Source: Gammaproteobacteria bacterium (GTDB lineage: Bacteria; Pseudomonadota; Gammaproteobacteria; Pseudomonadales; Pseudohongiellaceae). From it: a DNA stretch of 42,917 nucleotides. Each line of letters starts with the position of its first letter. Positions within the stretch are counted from its first letter, which is position 1. This document shows, piece by piece, positions 18,266-27,365 of this stretch. Both the position numbers and the translations under genes were made by a program. The notes under the pieces are model-generated. The model was given only the letters and a program-made list of their open reading frames with translations. It did not search any database and had not been told where the DNA came from. The stretch is from positions 1-42,917 of the forward strand of contig JAPKAI010000015.1 in the NCBI GenBank assembly GCA_028825335.1, written 5' to 3'.

Positions 18266-19342
18266 ATGAGTGATAGTCGTAAGGCGCAGTTAAACGATTG
18301 GGTAAATGGACAATTGAGTCAGCTTTTGGGATTGGGCTCGGTCGATGTTGAGCTCACTACCGTGAGTGGAGACGCGAGCTTTCGCCGTTACTACCGCGCC
18401 CAGCTACTTGAGCAAAGCTTCATTGCGGTAGACGCCCCGCCGGATAATGAGAACAGTGAATTGTTTGTAGAGATCGCAGACTACTTACGAGAAGCGGGGG
18501 TCAAATCACCTAAGGTGTTCGCGAAAAATTATCCCGATGGATTTCTATTAATTGAGGATTTCGGCGACCGCTTATACTTGCCGCGATTGTTAACACTGCA
18601 AGACGGCGGCTTGGATGCCATCTCCGAGTATCAGGTTGAGAGTCTGTACAAAGACGCGATTTGCGCGCTAATCAAGATACAGTCGAGTGTAGATAAAAAG
18701 AGACTTGCCCCCTATAGTCGCAAAAAGCTGCGCGCAGAGATGCAGCTTTTCGAAGGCTGGTTTTGTGAGAATTATCTTGGCCTCGACTTGAGCGCAACCG
18801 AGCGTGACTTAATTTCCAACACTTTTGCTTTCCTAGAAGAGGCCGCTCTAGGACAGGCTCAGGTAGCGGTGCACCGCGACTACCATTCGCGGAATCTGCT
18901 GATTCTCGATGATGCGAAATTTCCAGAAGGCTCTGGGCCGGGCATCATAGATTTTCAAGATGCGATGGCAGGAGCTTATAGCTACGATCTGGTCTCGCTA
19001 CTTCGGGATTGTTATATCCGCTGGAGCCCGGATTTGGTCGAATCACTGGCGCTACATTACTTGGGATTGGCGAGTGCAGCTGGATTAGTAGAAGGCGTTT
19101 CAGCGTCTCAATTCCTCCGCGACTTCGATCTCATGGGCCTGCAGCGAAATTTTAAGGTCATGGGAATCTTCTCTCGGCTGTGCATAAGAGATAACAAACC
19201 GCAGTACTTGGCCGATATCCTTCTGGTTATCCAGTATTTTCTGGAAGTAGCCGAAAGGTACGAGGAAATGGCTCCCTTCCTAGACTGGTTTGAGGCAAAA
19301 GTGCTTATTGTAGCGAAAGCGAAACTCAATCTGGAATTCTAA
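18266..19342 (+). CDS. amgK: N-acetylmuramate/N-acetylglucosamine kinase AmgK (APH-fold)
   Basis: The 358-residue protein belongs to the aminoglycoside phosphotransferase family: the catalytic loop reads VHRDYHSRNLL (HxDxxxxN) and the metal site IIDFQDA. Directly upstream of a MurU-type nucleotidyltransferase and divergent from lptD, it matches the Pseudomonas putida amgK-murU pair. AmgK phosphorylates MurNAc at the anomeric position in the cell-wall recycling route that bypasses de novo UDP-MurNAc synthesis and gives intrinsic fosfomycin tolerance. The function is inferred from family plus context. The ATG at 18266 has only a weak ribosome-binding site. The stop TAA overlaps the murU ATG by one base. 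Confidence 0.9.
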   Translation: MSDSRKAQLNDWVNGQLSQLLGLGSVDVELTTVSGDASFRRYYRAQLLEQSFIAVDAPPDNENSELFVEIADYLREAGVKSPKVFAKNYPDGFLLIEDFGDRLYLPRLLTLQDGGLDAISEYQVESLYKDAICALIKIQSSVDKKRLAPYSRKKLRAEMQLFEGWFCENYLGLDLSATERDLISNTFAFLEEAALGQAQVAVHRDYHSRNLLILDDAKFPEGSGPGIIDFQDAMAGAYSYDLVSLLRDCYIRWSPDLVESLALHYLGLASAAGLVEGVSASQFLRDFDLMGLQRNFKVMGIFSRLCIRDNKPQYLADILLVIQYFLEVAERYEEMAPFLDWFEAKVLIVAKAKLNLEF

Positions 19343-20049
19343 TGCGTGCAATGATTTTGGCTGCCGGGCTTGGCAAGCGAATGCAGCCTCTCACCGCCGA
19401 CCTACCCAAACCTCTGCTGAAAGTAGGAGACAAGACTCTTATCGAACATCAGATTGAGAGGCTTGTTGCTGGGGGTGTAACAGGCATCGTGATCAATCAT
19501 TTTTATTTGGGAGGCATGATAGAGGAGTTGCTTGGGAATGGAGCGCAGTACGGCACTTCGATCAGCTATTCTAAAGAACCAATCAGGTTAGAGACGGCGG
19601 GCGGCATCATCAAGGCACTACCCAAGCTGAAAGACGATTGCTTTGTGGTAGTGAATGCGGACATCTGGACAGACTTTAATTTTGCCAGCTTAGAGCCAGT
19701 CGACGGAATCGATAGGTTGGCTCACCTCGTGCTGGTCGAGAATGCGGATCACAATCCACACGGTGATTTCTATATTGATGACAATGGTCGAGTTCACGAA
19801 GATCATTCCGCTCGTGATCAGCGGCTTACTTTTAGTGGCATCAGTGTGATGCACAAGAATCTATTCCGTGACTATCCCATTCAGCCGAGATCAACGGTAC
19901 CTCTTCTGCAGGAAGCTATGCTGGTAGATCAAGTAAGTGGCGCGGTGTACGAAGGCCTATGGATGGACATCGGTACGCCAGAACGACTGAAAGAAATTAA
20001 CGCTCTGTATGATACAAGCATTAGAGCCAATCCTGAGGCGAGTGAGTAG
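19342..20049 (+). CDS. murU: N-acetylmuramate alpha-1-phosphate uridylyltransferase MurU
   Basis: A 235-residue sugar-1-phosphate nucleotidyltransferase with the signature MILAAGLGKRMQPLTADLPK, the substrate region ETAGGIIKALP and the metal-binding VVNADIWTDF. It lacks the beta-helix acyltransferase domain of GlmU, as expected for MurU, which converts MurNAc-1-phosphate to UDP-MurNAc. Pairing with amgK (one-base overlap, TAATG) supports this over a generic mannose or glucose nucleotidyltransferase. P. putida MurU has 223 residues. djlA starts four bases after the stop. Confidence 0.9.
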   Translation: MRAMILAAGLGKRMQPLTADLPKPLLKVGDKTLIEHQIERLVAGGVTGIVINHFYLGGMIEELLGNGAQYGTSISYSKEPIRLETAGGIIKALPKLKDDCFVVVNADIWTDFNFASLEPVDGIDRLAHLVLVENADHNPHGDFYIDDNGRVHEDHSARDQRLTFSGISVMHKNLFRDYPIQPRSTVPLLQEAMLVDQVSGAVYEGLWMDIGTPERLKEINALYDTSIRANPEASE

Positions 20050-20052
20050 GAT

Positions 20053-20811
20053 ATGTTGACGGCGCTTATAAGCAAAGCCTATAGGAAAGCCCTTTTTAAG
20101 AGGCTTAGTGGTTTTAGTGCCGCTGCTGCACTGCCCACAGGAGGCCGTGCTGAACAACGGTTATCGCGTGCCATGTTTATGGTGCTAGGTCGACTTGCGA
20201 AGATGGATGGCAGGGTGACTCAGGAAGAGATCGACTACGCAGGCCAAATTATGCAGCGCATGGCTTTGATTGGTGAGAAACGACGCGAGGCAATCGTTGC
20301 CTATGATCAGGGCAAGTATCCAGATGCAGATCTGTCGGAGTCAGTAGCCTTGGCGGTGAAAGTTATGGGGCGGCGCAGCGCCTTGGCAAAATTATTCCTG
20401 CAGATTCAATGCGAGGCTGCCTATCTGAAGGGCAACCTCCGCCTGAAAGATAAGATGTTGTTAAGGGATGTGGCTGAGCAATTTGGCTATTCCAAGTCAG
20501 AATTTCTAGCCATCGCCTCGTCCACCCAATCCGAGCACTACCAACGCTTCGATGCGAACCCTCGTGGCGAATTCATAAAGCCCCAGGCAAGGTCGTTTCT
20601 GCAGAATGCCTACCGAGTGCTGCAATTGGAGCCGGGTGTTGAAGACGGAGAGATCCGCCGTGCTTACTTGCGCATGATGTCGCGCTACCACCCTGACAAG
20701 CTTGCCAGTACGAACGCCTCCGAGGCCGCGCTAAAGCAGGCGCAGGAGAATACGATGGCGATTCGCAGCGCCTACGAAGTGCTTTGTGGGTTCCGCAAGC
20801 TCCGCATCTAG
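20053..20811 (+). CDS. djlA: DjlA-like co-chaperone (TerB and J domains)
   Basis: A 252-residue protein with a helical TerB/DjlA domain (about residues 38-165: MFMVLGRLAKMDGRVTQEEI, then the segment ending VAEQFGYSKSEF) and a C-terminal J domain (about 184-252) with the HPD motif in YHPDKLAS. It would stimulate DnaK ATPase. E. coli DjlA is anchored by an N-terminal membrane helix; here the N terminus (LTALISKAYRKALFKRLSGF) is amphipathic and basic with no clear transmembrane segment, so it may be soluble or peripheral. Cotranscribed with amgK-murU. Confidence 0.88.
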   Translation: MLTALISKAYRKALFKRLSGFSAAAALPTGGRAEQRLSRAMFMVLGRLAKMDGRVTQEEIDYAGQIMQRMALIGEKRREAIVAYDQGKYPDADLSESVALAVKVMGRRSALAKLFLQIQCEAAYLKGNLRLKDKMLLRDVAEQFGYSKSEFLAIASSTQSEHYQRFDANPRGEFIKPQARSFLQNAYRVLQLEPGVEDGEIRRAYLRMMSRYHPDKLASTNASEAALKQAQENTMAIRSAYEVLCGFRKLRI

Positions 20812-20860
20812 GGCCACCTAGTGCCTTTTGAGACGCTCTCAATCATATCGGTATCCCATC

Positions 20861-20889
20861 AGGACAAGCCCTGACATTGTCTGTAAAAT
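20861..20889 (+). promoter_or_regulatory. Candidate sigma70 promoter for rpe
   Basis: -35 AGGACA (20861-20866, four of six), 17-bp spacer, -10 TAAAAT (20884-20889, five of six). Predicted leader is about 30 nt. It lies in the 114-bp djlA-rpe gap. Confidence 0.45.
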
Positions 20890-20925
20890 GCTGCTTTCTA
20901 ACACTTCGCAATACAGGCCTAGGAA

Positions 20926-21609
20926 ATGAAAGATTATTTGATCGCTCCCTCCATCTTGTCCGCCGATTTCGCTAGACTCGGTGAAGAAGTCAACGCAGTT
21001 TTGGGCGCGGGCGCGGATGTCGTTCATTTCGATGTCATGGACAATCACTATGTGCCTAACCTTACTATCGGGCCAATGATCTGTGAGGCGCTGCGAAACC
21101 ACAAAATAACCGCGCCTATCGACGTGCACCTGATGGTTAGCCCCGTCGACCAACTCATCAATGACTTTGCGAAGGCTGGCGCTTCTTATATCAGTTTTCA
21201 TCCGGAGGCCACTGGGCATGTAGATCGCTCTTTGCAGCTTATCCGAGAGCTGGGCTGCAAGTCTGGACTGGTCTTCAACCCTGGCACGCCAATCGACTGC
21301 CTCGAATATTTGATGGACAAGGTCGATGTCATCCTCTTAATGTCGGTTAACCCAGGGTTCGGTGGACAGAAGTTCATCCCTTCGACGCTCAAGAAGCTGC
21401 AACAAGTACGTCAGCTCATCGACGCCAGCGACTACTCTATTCGTTTAGAAGTGGATGGTGGTGTTGGCGTTTCGAATATTCGCGAGATCGCGGACGCTGG
21501 TGCGGATATGTTCGTGGCCGGCTCAGCCATCTTTAACAGCGATGACTACGCCAAGACTATCGCCGAGATGCGATCGCAGTTGGGACAGGAGCCCGACAAG
21601 CATCACTAA
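20926..21609 (+). CDS. rpe: Ribulose-phosphate 3-epimerase
   Basis: Interconverts ribulose 5-phosphate and xylulose 5-phosphate in the pentose phosphate pathway. The 227-residue TIM barrel begins [18 protein letters not shown], with catalytic aspartate and metal-binding residues in [18 protein letters not shown], the DVHLMV strand, [10 protein letters not shown] and the second aspartate in [12 protein letters not shown] lies just before the ATG. In Pseudomonas a gph phosphatase gene separates rpe from trpE; here only 56 bp do. Confidence 0.97.
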   Translation: MKDYLIAPSILSADFARLGEEVNAVLGAGADVVHFDVMDNHYVPNLTIGPMICEALRNHKITAPIDVHLMVSPVDQLINDFAKAGASYISFHPEATGHVDRSLQLIRELGCKSGLVFNPGTPIDCLEYLMDKVDVILLMSVNPGFGGQKFIPSTLKKLQQVRQLIDASDYSIRLEVDGGVGVSNIREIADAGADMFVAGSAIFNSDDYAKTIAEMRSQLGQEPDKHH

Positions 21610-21665
21610 AACTCGATCCTATTTAACTTTCCCGATGTTTAGAATACAGAGCCCTGAGCTATCCA

Positions 21666-23168
21666 ATGACTGAAGAACAATTTCAGAAACTCGCTGAATC
21701 TGGCTATAACCGCATTCCCATAGTGCGCGAAATTCTAGCCGACACCGAAACGCCTCTTAGTATCTATCTGAAACTAGGTAAGGGCACAGGGAATGGAGCA
21801 AGTACTGGCGAGAATAGCTATTTCTTCGAGTCTGTTCAGGGCGGCGAGAAATGGGGTCGTTATTCCATTATCGGATTGCCATGCTCCACTGTGCTGCGTG
21901 TTGTGGGCGAAACTGTAACCGTCGAAGAAAACGGAAAGATTGTTGAAGAGGTTATTACAAAAGATCCCTTCGAATTCATTACTGATTTTAAGAATCGTTT
22001 TAACGTTGCTGAGCTTACCGATGGTCAGCGCTTCAATGGTGGTCTTGTCGGCTATTTTTCCTACGATACGGTGAGGTTTGTTGAAACGAGCATTGGTCCT
22101 TCGACGGCGCTTGATGAGATCGGCACGCCCGACATCTTGCTAATGCTATCCGAGGAAGTCGTGGTCTTCGATAACCTCAGTGGAACAATCTGTTTTGTGA
22201 TAAATGTCGATCCAGATCAGGAAGAAGCCTACGCACAGGCTCAGCAGCGCTTGGATGTCTTGCAGGAGCAGCTGCATAAGCCGGTTCCGCTGCCAGCCCT
22301 TCAGAGGCCGAAGTCGGTTCTAGACACAGACTTCACTCATCATTTTTCGCAGGCCGATTATCAGCAGGCCGTTGAGAAGATTAAGGAGTATATAGTTGCT
22401 GGCGATGTCATGCAGGTCGTGCTCGCGCAGCGTATGTCTGTGCCTTTTTCAGGGGAGCCGCTAAATCTCTATCGTGCATTACGATTTCTAAACCCTTCTC
22501 CATACATGGTCTACTTCGACCTCGGCGATCATCACGTGGTCAGTGCATCGCCGGAGATTTTGGCGCGTGTAGAGGACGGTAAGATCACCGTGCGTCCATT
22601 GGCTGGCACTCGCAAGCGCGGCAAAAACGAAGCGGAAGATGCGGCTTTGGAGGAGGATTTGCTCGCCGATGCTAAGGAAATTGCGGAGCATTTAATGCTG
22701 ATAGACCTCAGCCGCAACGATTCGGGTAGAGTCTCCAAGACAGGTTCTGTCACGGTGCCAAAGCAGATGTTTGTGGAGCGCTATTCGCATGTCATGCATA
22801 TTGCATCGATAGTAGAGAGTGAGATACGTGATGACAAATCTGCACTAGACGTGTTGCAGGCGACGCTGCCGGTCGGAACCCTGAGTGGCGCACCGAAGGT
22901 GCGGGCCATGGAAATCATTGATGAGCTGGAGCCTGAGAAACGCGGTATCTATGGGGGAGCGATGGGCTATCTGGGTTGGAATGACAATATGGACATGGCT
23001 ATCGCTATACGCACCGCGGTAATCAAGAACGAGAAGCTATATGTGCAGGCTGGTGCTGGAATCGTTGCCGATTCACAGTCTGAGATGGAATGGGAAGAAA
23101 CCCAGAATAAGGCCAGAGCCATCGTGCGCGCCGTACAGATGGCGAACAATGAGTTATCTGTCGAGTAG
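21666..23168 (+). CDS. trpE: Anthranilate synthase component I
   Basis: Condenses chorismate with ammonia, supplied by TrpG, to anthranilate: the first tryptophan-specific step. The 500-residue protein has the N-terminal regulatory region with FFES in the position of the LLES tryptophan-binding motif, and the chorismate-utilising domain (about 230-490) with [27 protein letters not shown] and the GGAMGYLGW stretch. No leader peptide or attenuator is visible in the 56 bp upstream, so it may be transcribed from the rpe promoter. It converges with phrB, 14 bp away. Confidence 0.97.
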   Translation: MTEEQFQKLAESGYNRIPIVREILADTETPLSIYLKLGKGTGNGASTGENSYFFESVQGGEKWGRYSIIGLPCSTVLRVVGETVTVEENGKIVEEVITKDPFEFITDFKNRFNVAELTDGQRFNGGLVGYFSYDTVRFVETSIGPSTALDEIGTPDILLMLSEEVVVFDNLSGTICFVINVDPDQEEAYAQAQQRLDVLQEQLHKPVPLPALQRPKSVLDTDFTHHFSQADYQQAVEKIKEYIVAGDVMQVVLAQRMSVPFSGEPLNLYRALRFLNPSPYMVYFDLGDHHVVSASPEILARVEDGKITVRPLAGTRKRGKNEAEDAALEEDLLADAKEIAEHLMLIDLSRNDSGRVSKTGSVTVPKQMFVERYSHVMHIASIVESEIRDDKSALDVLQATLPVGTLSGAPKVRAMEIIDELEPEKRGIYGGAMGYLGWNDNMDMAIAIRTAVIKNEKLYVQAGAGIVADSQSEMEWEETQNKARAIVRAVQMANNELSVE

Positions 23169-23182
23169 CGCTAGTAGTAAAT

Positions 23183-24610
23183 CTATGCCTGATCCCTTAG
23201 AGCCTTATAGGCATCCAGTGCTCTCGCTCTGCTCTGTTTCAAGTCTACGATCGCCCTCGGGTAATGTTCTCCTAAAATCACACCGGCCTTTTCTAATTCT
23301 GAAGCAGCAGCGGAGCTGGGATCATGAATCGCCTTGTTGCTCAGTCCGTTCAATTCAGGCACATACTTTCGAATATAACTCCCTTCGGAATCGAACTTAG
23401 TCGATTGCGTCACCGGATTGAATATGCGGAAGTAAGGAGCGGCATCGGCACCGCTTCCAGCAACCCACTGCCAGCTGCAGCTATTGTTGGCAAGATCGGC
23501 ATCTAGCAGACAATCCCAGAACCAGCGCGCGCCTTCTAACCAGTGAATCATTAGGTTCTTCACCAGAAATGAGCCCACGATCATGCGCACTCGGTTGTGC
23601 ATAGTGCCTGTCTGCCATAGCTCTCTCATGCCTGCGTCAACTAGTGGGAATCCCGTCTGACCTTGCTGCCACAGGCGCAGATTCTTATGATCATTGATCC
23701 AGGGGAAGCGATCGAACTGAGTTTTCATGTTCTGTTGGCAAATATGAGGGAAGTGATAGAGCGAGTAATAAGAAAACTCCCTCCATGCCAGCTCGCGAAC
23801 AAAGTGCGCCGCCTGCTCTTCGTTCGAATCTATGTCTCCGGCTTGCTTAACCACGTTCGCGGCCTCTCTGGGAGAAACTTCTCCGAAGTGAAGGTGCGGC
23901 GACAACATTGAGACGCTGCGCTTGGCCGGATAGTCTCGGCCATCGCGGTAGTCAGTTAAACCGATCTCTGTGAAATCCTGCAATCGCTGTCTCGCGCCCT
24001 TCTCTCCAGGCTGCCAGTGTGATGCGAACTGTTCGTGCCAATTAATCTCGGGAAGAAGGTTCAGGCTATCTAGTCGATTTTTATCCTGCAGACATCTCAC
24101 GGTATCAAAATTGGTATTGGCTGATTGGTTAGGCGCAGCAGGGGGGTTGTTAGTAATCGCGTACTTATAGAAAGGTGTGAAAACTTTGTAGGGAGTGCCA
24201 TCTTTCTTGAGATTCTCCCAGGGTTCCCAGATTAAGCTGCCGTTTTGACTGGAGGCCGTTACTCCGTGTGCCGTGAGTTGCTCCTTGATAAGGCTGTCTC
24301 GGCGTATTATCGAAGGCTCATAGCAGCGGTTCCAGAAGACATGACTTGCGCCATGTTGATTAGTAAATTGAGGCAGTAACTTGGCGGCGTCGCCCTGCAG
24401 AATCCACAGGTTTCCCTGTAGAGATACATTCAAGGCGCTGAGTGAGTGGTGCAGCCACCAGCGAGACGCTCCACCGAGGGGCCAATCATTGCCCTCGTCC
24501 AGAATGAAGAGGGGAAGTACTCGGCCTTGTTGAATGGCCTTAAGAAGAGCGGGGTTATCGCTAAGGCGCAGGTCCTGGCGGAACCACATGATGACGGTAT
24601 TTGCGGGCAT
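23183..24610 (-). CDS. phrB: Deoxyribodipyrimidine photolyase (class I CPD type)
   Basis: Light-driven repair of pyrimidine dimers using FAD. The 475-residue protein has the N-terminal Rossmann-like antenna domain (VIMWFRQDLRLSDNPAL, with QGDAAKLLPQF) and the helical FAD domain (about 205-475). The latter includes FVRELAWREFSYY, PLVDAGMRELWQTGTMHNRVRM split over two conserved blocks, and the WQWVAGSGADAAPYFRIFNP signature. Class I features outweigh DASH cryptochrome or 6-4 types. The gene sits antisense between trpE and trpG, which is not its usual place and separates the two anthranilate synthase subunits. Base composition looks like its neighbours. Confidence 0.94.
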   Translation of the reverse strand: MPANTVIMWFRQDLRLSDNPALLKAIQQGRVLPLFILDEGNDWPLGGASRWWLHHSLSALNVSLQGNLWILQGDAAKLLPQFTNQHGASHVFWNRCYEPSIIRRDSLIKEQLTAHGVTASSQNGSLIWEPWENLKKDGTPYKVFTPFYKYAITNNPPAAPNQSANTNFDTVRCLQDKNRLDSLNLLPEINWHEQFASHWQPGEKGARQRLQDFTEIGLTDYRDGRDYPAKRSVSMLSPHLHFGEVSPREAANVVKQAGDIDSNEEQAAHFVRELAWREFSYYSLYHFPHICQQNMKTQFDRFPWINDHKNLRLWQQGQTGFPLVDAGMRELWQTGTMHNRVRMIVGSFLVKNLMIHWLEGARWFWDCLLDADLANNSCSWQWVAGSGADAAPYFRIFNPVTQSTKFDSEGSYIRKYVPELNGLSNKAIHDPSSAAASELEKAGVILGEHYPRAIVDLKQSRARALDAYKALRDQA

Positions 24611-24655
24611 AGTTTCTCGAGTACTAGATATTAGGTTGCAGTGCTTGTGATACGT

Positions 24656-24701
24656 TGAATTCTGCTCTTGGGATCATTTTGGCGACTCAAGACAGAATTC
24701 A
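24656..24701. promoter_or_regulatory. Long inverted repeat upstream of trpG
   Basis: Left arm TGAATTCTG-C-TCTTG (24656-24670) pairs with right arm CAAGACAGAATTCA (24688-24701): 14 pairs with one unpaired C, around a 17-bp centre. The right arm covers the proposed trpG -35 box. No T-run follows on either strand, so it is not an intrinsic terminator. An operator for a repressor, or an RNA hairpin of an upstream transcript, are the possibilities. Confidence 0.55.
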
Positions 24702-24717
24702 CTTGGACTGCTAGAAT
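24689..24717 (+). promoter_or_regulatory. Candidate extended -10 promoter for trpGDC
   Basis: -35-like AAGACA (24689-24694, four of six), 17-bp spacer, -10 TAGAAT (24712-24717, five of six) with an extended TGC just before it. Predicted start near 24724 and a leader of about 32 nt to the GTG of trpG. The -35 lies inside the inverted repeat at 24656-24701. Confidence 0.5.
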
Positions 24718-24755
24718 GGCGCTCTCAATTTTTGGGCGTAATGAGGGTTTTCTCA

Positions 24756-25337
24756 GTGCTGTTAATGATCGATAACTACGATTCCTTCACCTATAACGTG
24801 GTGCAGTATCTTGGCGAGCTAGGTGCCGATGTGCAAGTGTATCGCAACGATGCCATCTCGATCGAAGCGATAGAGTCTTTGAATCCTGCGCAACTTGTCA
24901 TTTCTCCTGGACCTTGCACGCCTACCCAGGCCGGTATTTCCATGCAGGTTATTAGTCATTTCGCCGGCAAGATCCCGCTCCTAGGTATCTGCCTCGGTCA
25001 TCAGAGCATCGGTCAGGTTTACGGTGGCGAGATCGTGCGCGCTAAGAAAGTGATGCATGGCAAACTCTCCCCAATTCATCATAGCGGGAAGGGCGTATTT
25101 AAGGATTTGGTGGAGCCCTTCACTGCGACGCGTTATCACTCATTGGTGGTCGATGCGCAGCAGCTTCCGGATTGCTTGGAAGTGACGGCATGGACCGAGA
25201 ATGAGAATGGCGAGCGTGAGGAGATAATGGGTGTGAGACATAAAGAGCTCGCAGTAGAGGGGGTGCAATTTCACCCCGAGTCTATTCTTAGCGAGTACGG
25301 CCATGCTTTGTTGAAGAACTTTTTAGACCAGAACTAA
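24756..25337 (+). CDS. trpG: Anthranilate synthase component II (glutamine amidotransferase)
   Basis: Releases ammonia from glutamine for TrpE. A 193-residue class I amidotransferase: [20 protein letters not shown] opening, VISPGPCTP, nucleophile C79 in [11 protein letters not shown], and the catalytic His-Glu in VQFHPESIL. It could also serve as PabA. The GTG at 24756 is chosen because GAGGG lies eight bases upstream and the resulting [11 protein letters not shown] is the Pseudomonas TrpG start. A TTG at 24732 and ATGs at 24741 and 24765 are in frame alternatives. trpD follows after 58 bp, with a 12-bp AACTT-TC-AAGTT palindrome (25369-25380) between. Confidence 0.95.
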   Translation: MLLMIDNYDSFTYNVVQYLGELGADVQVYRNDAISIEAIESLNPAQLVISPGPCTPTQAGISMQVISHFAGKIPLLGICLGHQSIGQVYGGEIVRAKKVMHGKLSPIHHSGKGVFKDLVEPFTATRYHSLVVDAQQLPDCLEVTAWTENENGEREEIMGVRHKELAVEGVQFHPESILSEYGHALLKNFLDQN

Positions 25338-25395
25338 GTCGCCATTTTTCACAAAAAATTATGACTTCAACTTTCAAGTTCAACGGTAATAACTA

Positions 25396-26424
25396 ATGGA
25401 TATAAGAGCAGCCATAAAAGCAGTCACGTCAAATGTAGATCTAGACAGGGATCAGATGATAACCGTTATGCGCGAGCTCATGTCGGGCAAATCTACCGAC
25501 GCACAGAATGCTGCCTTCCTTGTCGGTTTGCAGATGAAGGGAGTGAAGTCGTCTGAGATATTAGGTGGTGCAACGGTGATGCGCGAATTGGCCACGAAGG
25601 TGCAGCTATCGGATCACCCACACATGGTTGACACCTGCGGAACCGGTGGCAGTGGCTCTAATAAGTTCAACGTGTCTACGGCCTCGGCCATAGTTGCTGC
25701 TTGCGCGGGAGCAAAGGTGGCAAAACATGGCAATCGCGGTGCGACGAGCAAGAGTGGCAGCGCCGATGTGTTGGAGGCGGCTGGCATCAATCTAACATTG
25801 AGTGCCGAGGATGTTGCCGCGACCATTGAACAGGTGGGAATCGGGTTCATGTTTGCACCTGCTCATCACAGCGCCATGAAGCATGTAATTACGGCGAGAA
25901 AGGAAATCGGAGTTAGAACTGTATTCAACCTATTGGGCCCTCTGACAAATCCGGCAGGCGCGCCGAATCAAATTATCGGCGTGTTTGATGCCGCTTGGAT
26001 ACCTTCGCTGTTAGAAGTGTTGAAGGAGCTAGGCAGCAGCCACGTATTGATAGTGGCGGCAGAAGATGGGTTGGATGAGATTAGCATTGCAGGAAAAACG
26101 ACAGTAGGCGAGCTGCGTGATGGCGAGATCTCACTGTATACCGTCGAGCCTAACGACTTCGGAATTGAGCGTTACGCAGATTATTCCATGCTGCAGATCG
26201 ATAGCGCTGAAGAAAGTCTGGCTATGTTGAAGGATGCACTTGGCAGTCGAAATCAGGCTGCTGCTGATATCGTGGCCCTTAATGCAGGTGCTGCCATCTA
26301 TGCGGCGAATTTGACAGATGATCTAGCCGCTGGCGTTGTCAGGGCGCAGAGTATTCTGCGCTCGGGTGAGGCTTTAGCCAAGTTAGAGCAACTGGCCAAG
26401 TTCACGCAATCGCTGAAGAAATAG
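25396..26424 (+). CDS. trpD: Anthranilate phosphoribosyltransferase
   Basis: Joins anthranilate and PRPP to phosphoribosyl-anthranilate. The 342-residue protein is not fused to trpG. The PRPP-binding segment DTCGTGGSGSNKFNVSTA, the KHGNRGATSKSGSADVLE stretch and FNLLGPLTNPA are intact. The ATG at 25396 has a weak ribosome-binding site. It precedes trpC by 85 bp in the conserved trpG-trpD-trpC order. Confidence 0.97.
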   Translation: MDIRAAIKAVTSNVDLDRDQMITVMRELMSGKSTDAQNAAFLVGLQMKGVKSSEILGGATVMRELATKVQLSDHPHMVDTCGTGGSGSNKFNVSTASAIVAACAGAKVAKHGNRGATSKSGSADVLEAAGINLTLSAEDVAATIEQVGIGFMFAPAHHSAMKHVITARKEIGVRTVFNLLGPLTNPAGAPNQIIGVFDAAWIPSLLEVLKELGSSHVLIVAAEDGLDEISIAGKTTVGELRDGEISLYTVEPNDFGIERYADYSMLQIDSAEESLAMLKDALGSRNQAAADIVALNAGAAIYAANLTDDLAAGVVRAQSILRSGEALAKLEQLAKFTQSLKK

Positions 26425-26509
26425 ATCGGCTCTTTCTTAGAAGAGCATGGTTGAAGACAATAATAGAAAAACATCTTAGAAGACTTTCACAGTAGAGCGG
26501 GTACACATT

Positions 26510-27310
26510 TTGTCTAAAGCTACAATTCTTGAACAGATCATCGCGAATAAGCAGCTAGAAGTAGCATCGGCAAAAGCGGCTGTGTCTTATGCCGAATTAG
26601 AGGCACGATTTCCCTCGGTTGATCAGGCGCGGTCTTTCTCCGAGGCAATGCGTGAGCGCGTGCAGTCCCAGCAGGTTGCCGTGATCGCGGAGATAAAGAA
26701 GGCCTCACCATCGAAGGGCTTGATTCGTGAAGACTTTCAGCCTGCGCAGCACGCTGCTGACTTTGATGCGAATGGTGCGACTTGTCTCTCGGTGTTGACC
26801 GATGAGATGTTTTTTAAAGGGTGTAACGAGTATCTGCTGCAGGCTAGAGCGGCGTGCGGGTTGCCGGTTATCCGCAAGGATTTCATGATCGATACTTATC
26901 AGATCACGGAATCGAAGGCGCTAGGTGCCGATTGCATCCTGCTCATTGTCGCTGCTCTGCAGCCCATGCAGCTAGTTGAGTTAGCAGACTACGCCAACGA
27001 GATCGACATTGATATTTTGGTCGAGGTTCATAATCAGAGTGAGTTGGAGCAGGCTCTGCAGCTTAATACTGATTTGATCGGCGTTAATAATCGAAACCTG
27101 CACAGTTTTGAGACCAGCCTGCAGACTACGCTAGATTTAGCAGCGCAGGTGCCAGCAGACAAGGTGCTCATTACAGAAAGTGGTATTCATATGCGGGACG
27201 ATGTGAATACCATGACAGAAGCAGGGATCTATGGGTTTCTGGTAGGGGAATCTTTCATGCGCGCGCCCAGCCCGGGAGCGAAGTTGAAGGAGCTAATGTT
27301 CGGTAAATAA
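26510..27310 (+). CDS. trpC: Indole-3-glycerol phosphate synthase
   Basis: Ring-closing decarboxylase acting on CdRP. The 266-residue TIM barrel stands alone, without the trpF fusion of E. coli. Conserved segments are VIAEIKKASPSKGLIREDF (catalytic lysine), CLSVLTDE, PVIRKDFMID (catalytic lysine), GVNNRNLHSF and LITESGI. The start is TTG at 26510; the protein from there (MSKATILEQII) matches Pseudomonas TrpC, and no ATG fits better. trpF, trpB and trpA are not in the window. Confidence 0.96.
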   Translation: MSKATILEQIIANKQLEVASAKAAVSYAELEARFPSVDQARSFSEAMRERVQSQQVAVIAEIKKASPSKGLIREDFQPAQHAADFDANGATCLSVLTDEMFFKGCNEYLLQARAACGLPVIRKDFMIDTYQITESKALGADCILLIVAALQPMQLVELADYANEIDIDILVEVHNQSELEQALQLNTDLIGVNNRNLHSFETSLQTTLDLAAQVPADKVLITESGIHMRDDVNTMTEAGIYGFLVGESFMRAPSPGAKLKELMFGK

Positions 27311-27365
27311 GGTTCTATGAATAGGGTTCTGTGCTGCCGAGGCCTAACCCCGAGCAGTCGAGCGT

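Noticed and set aside
21610..21665. trp attenuator or leader peptide before trpE
   Set aside because: Only 56 bp, with no run of Trp codons and no terminator-like hairpin.
27311..27365. Imperfect GC-rich inverted repeat after trpC (CTGC..GCAG around 27332-27357) as terminator
   Set aside because: Stem has a bulge and a mismatch and no T-run on either strand.
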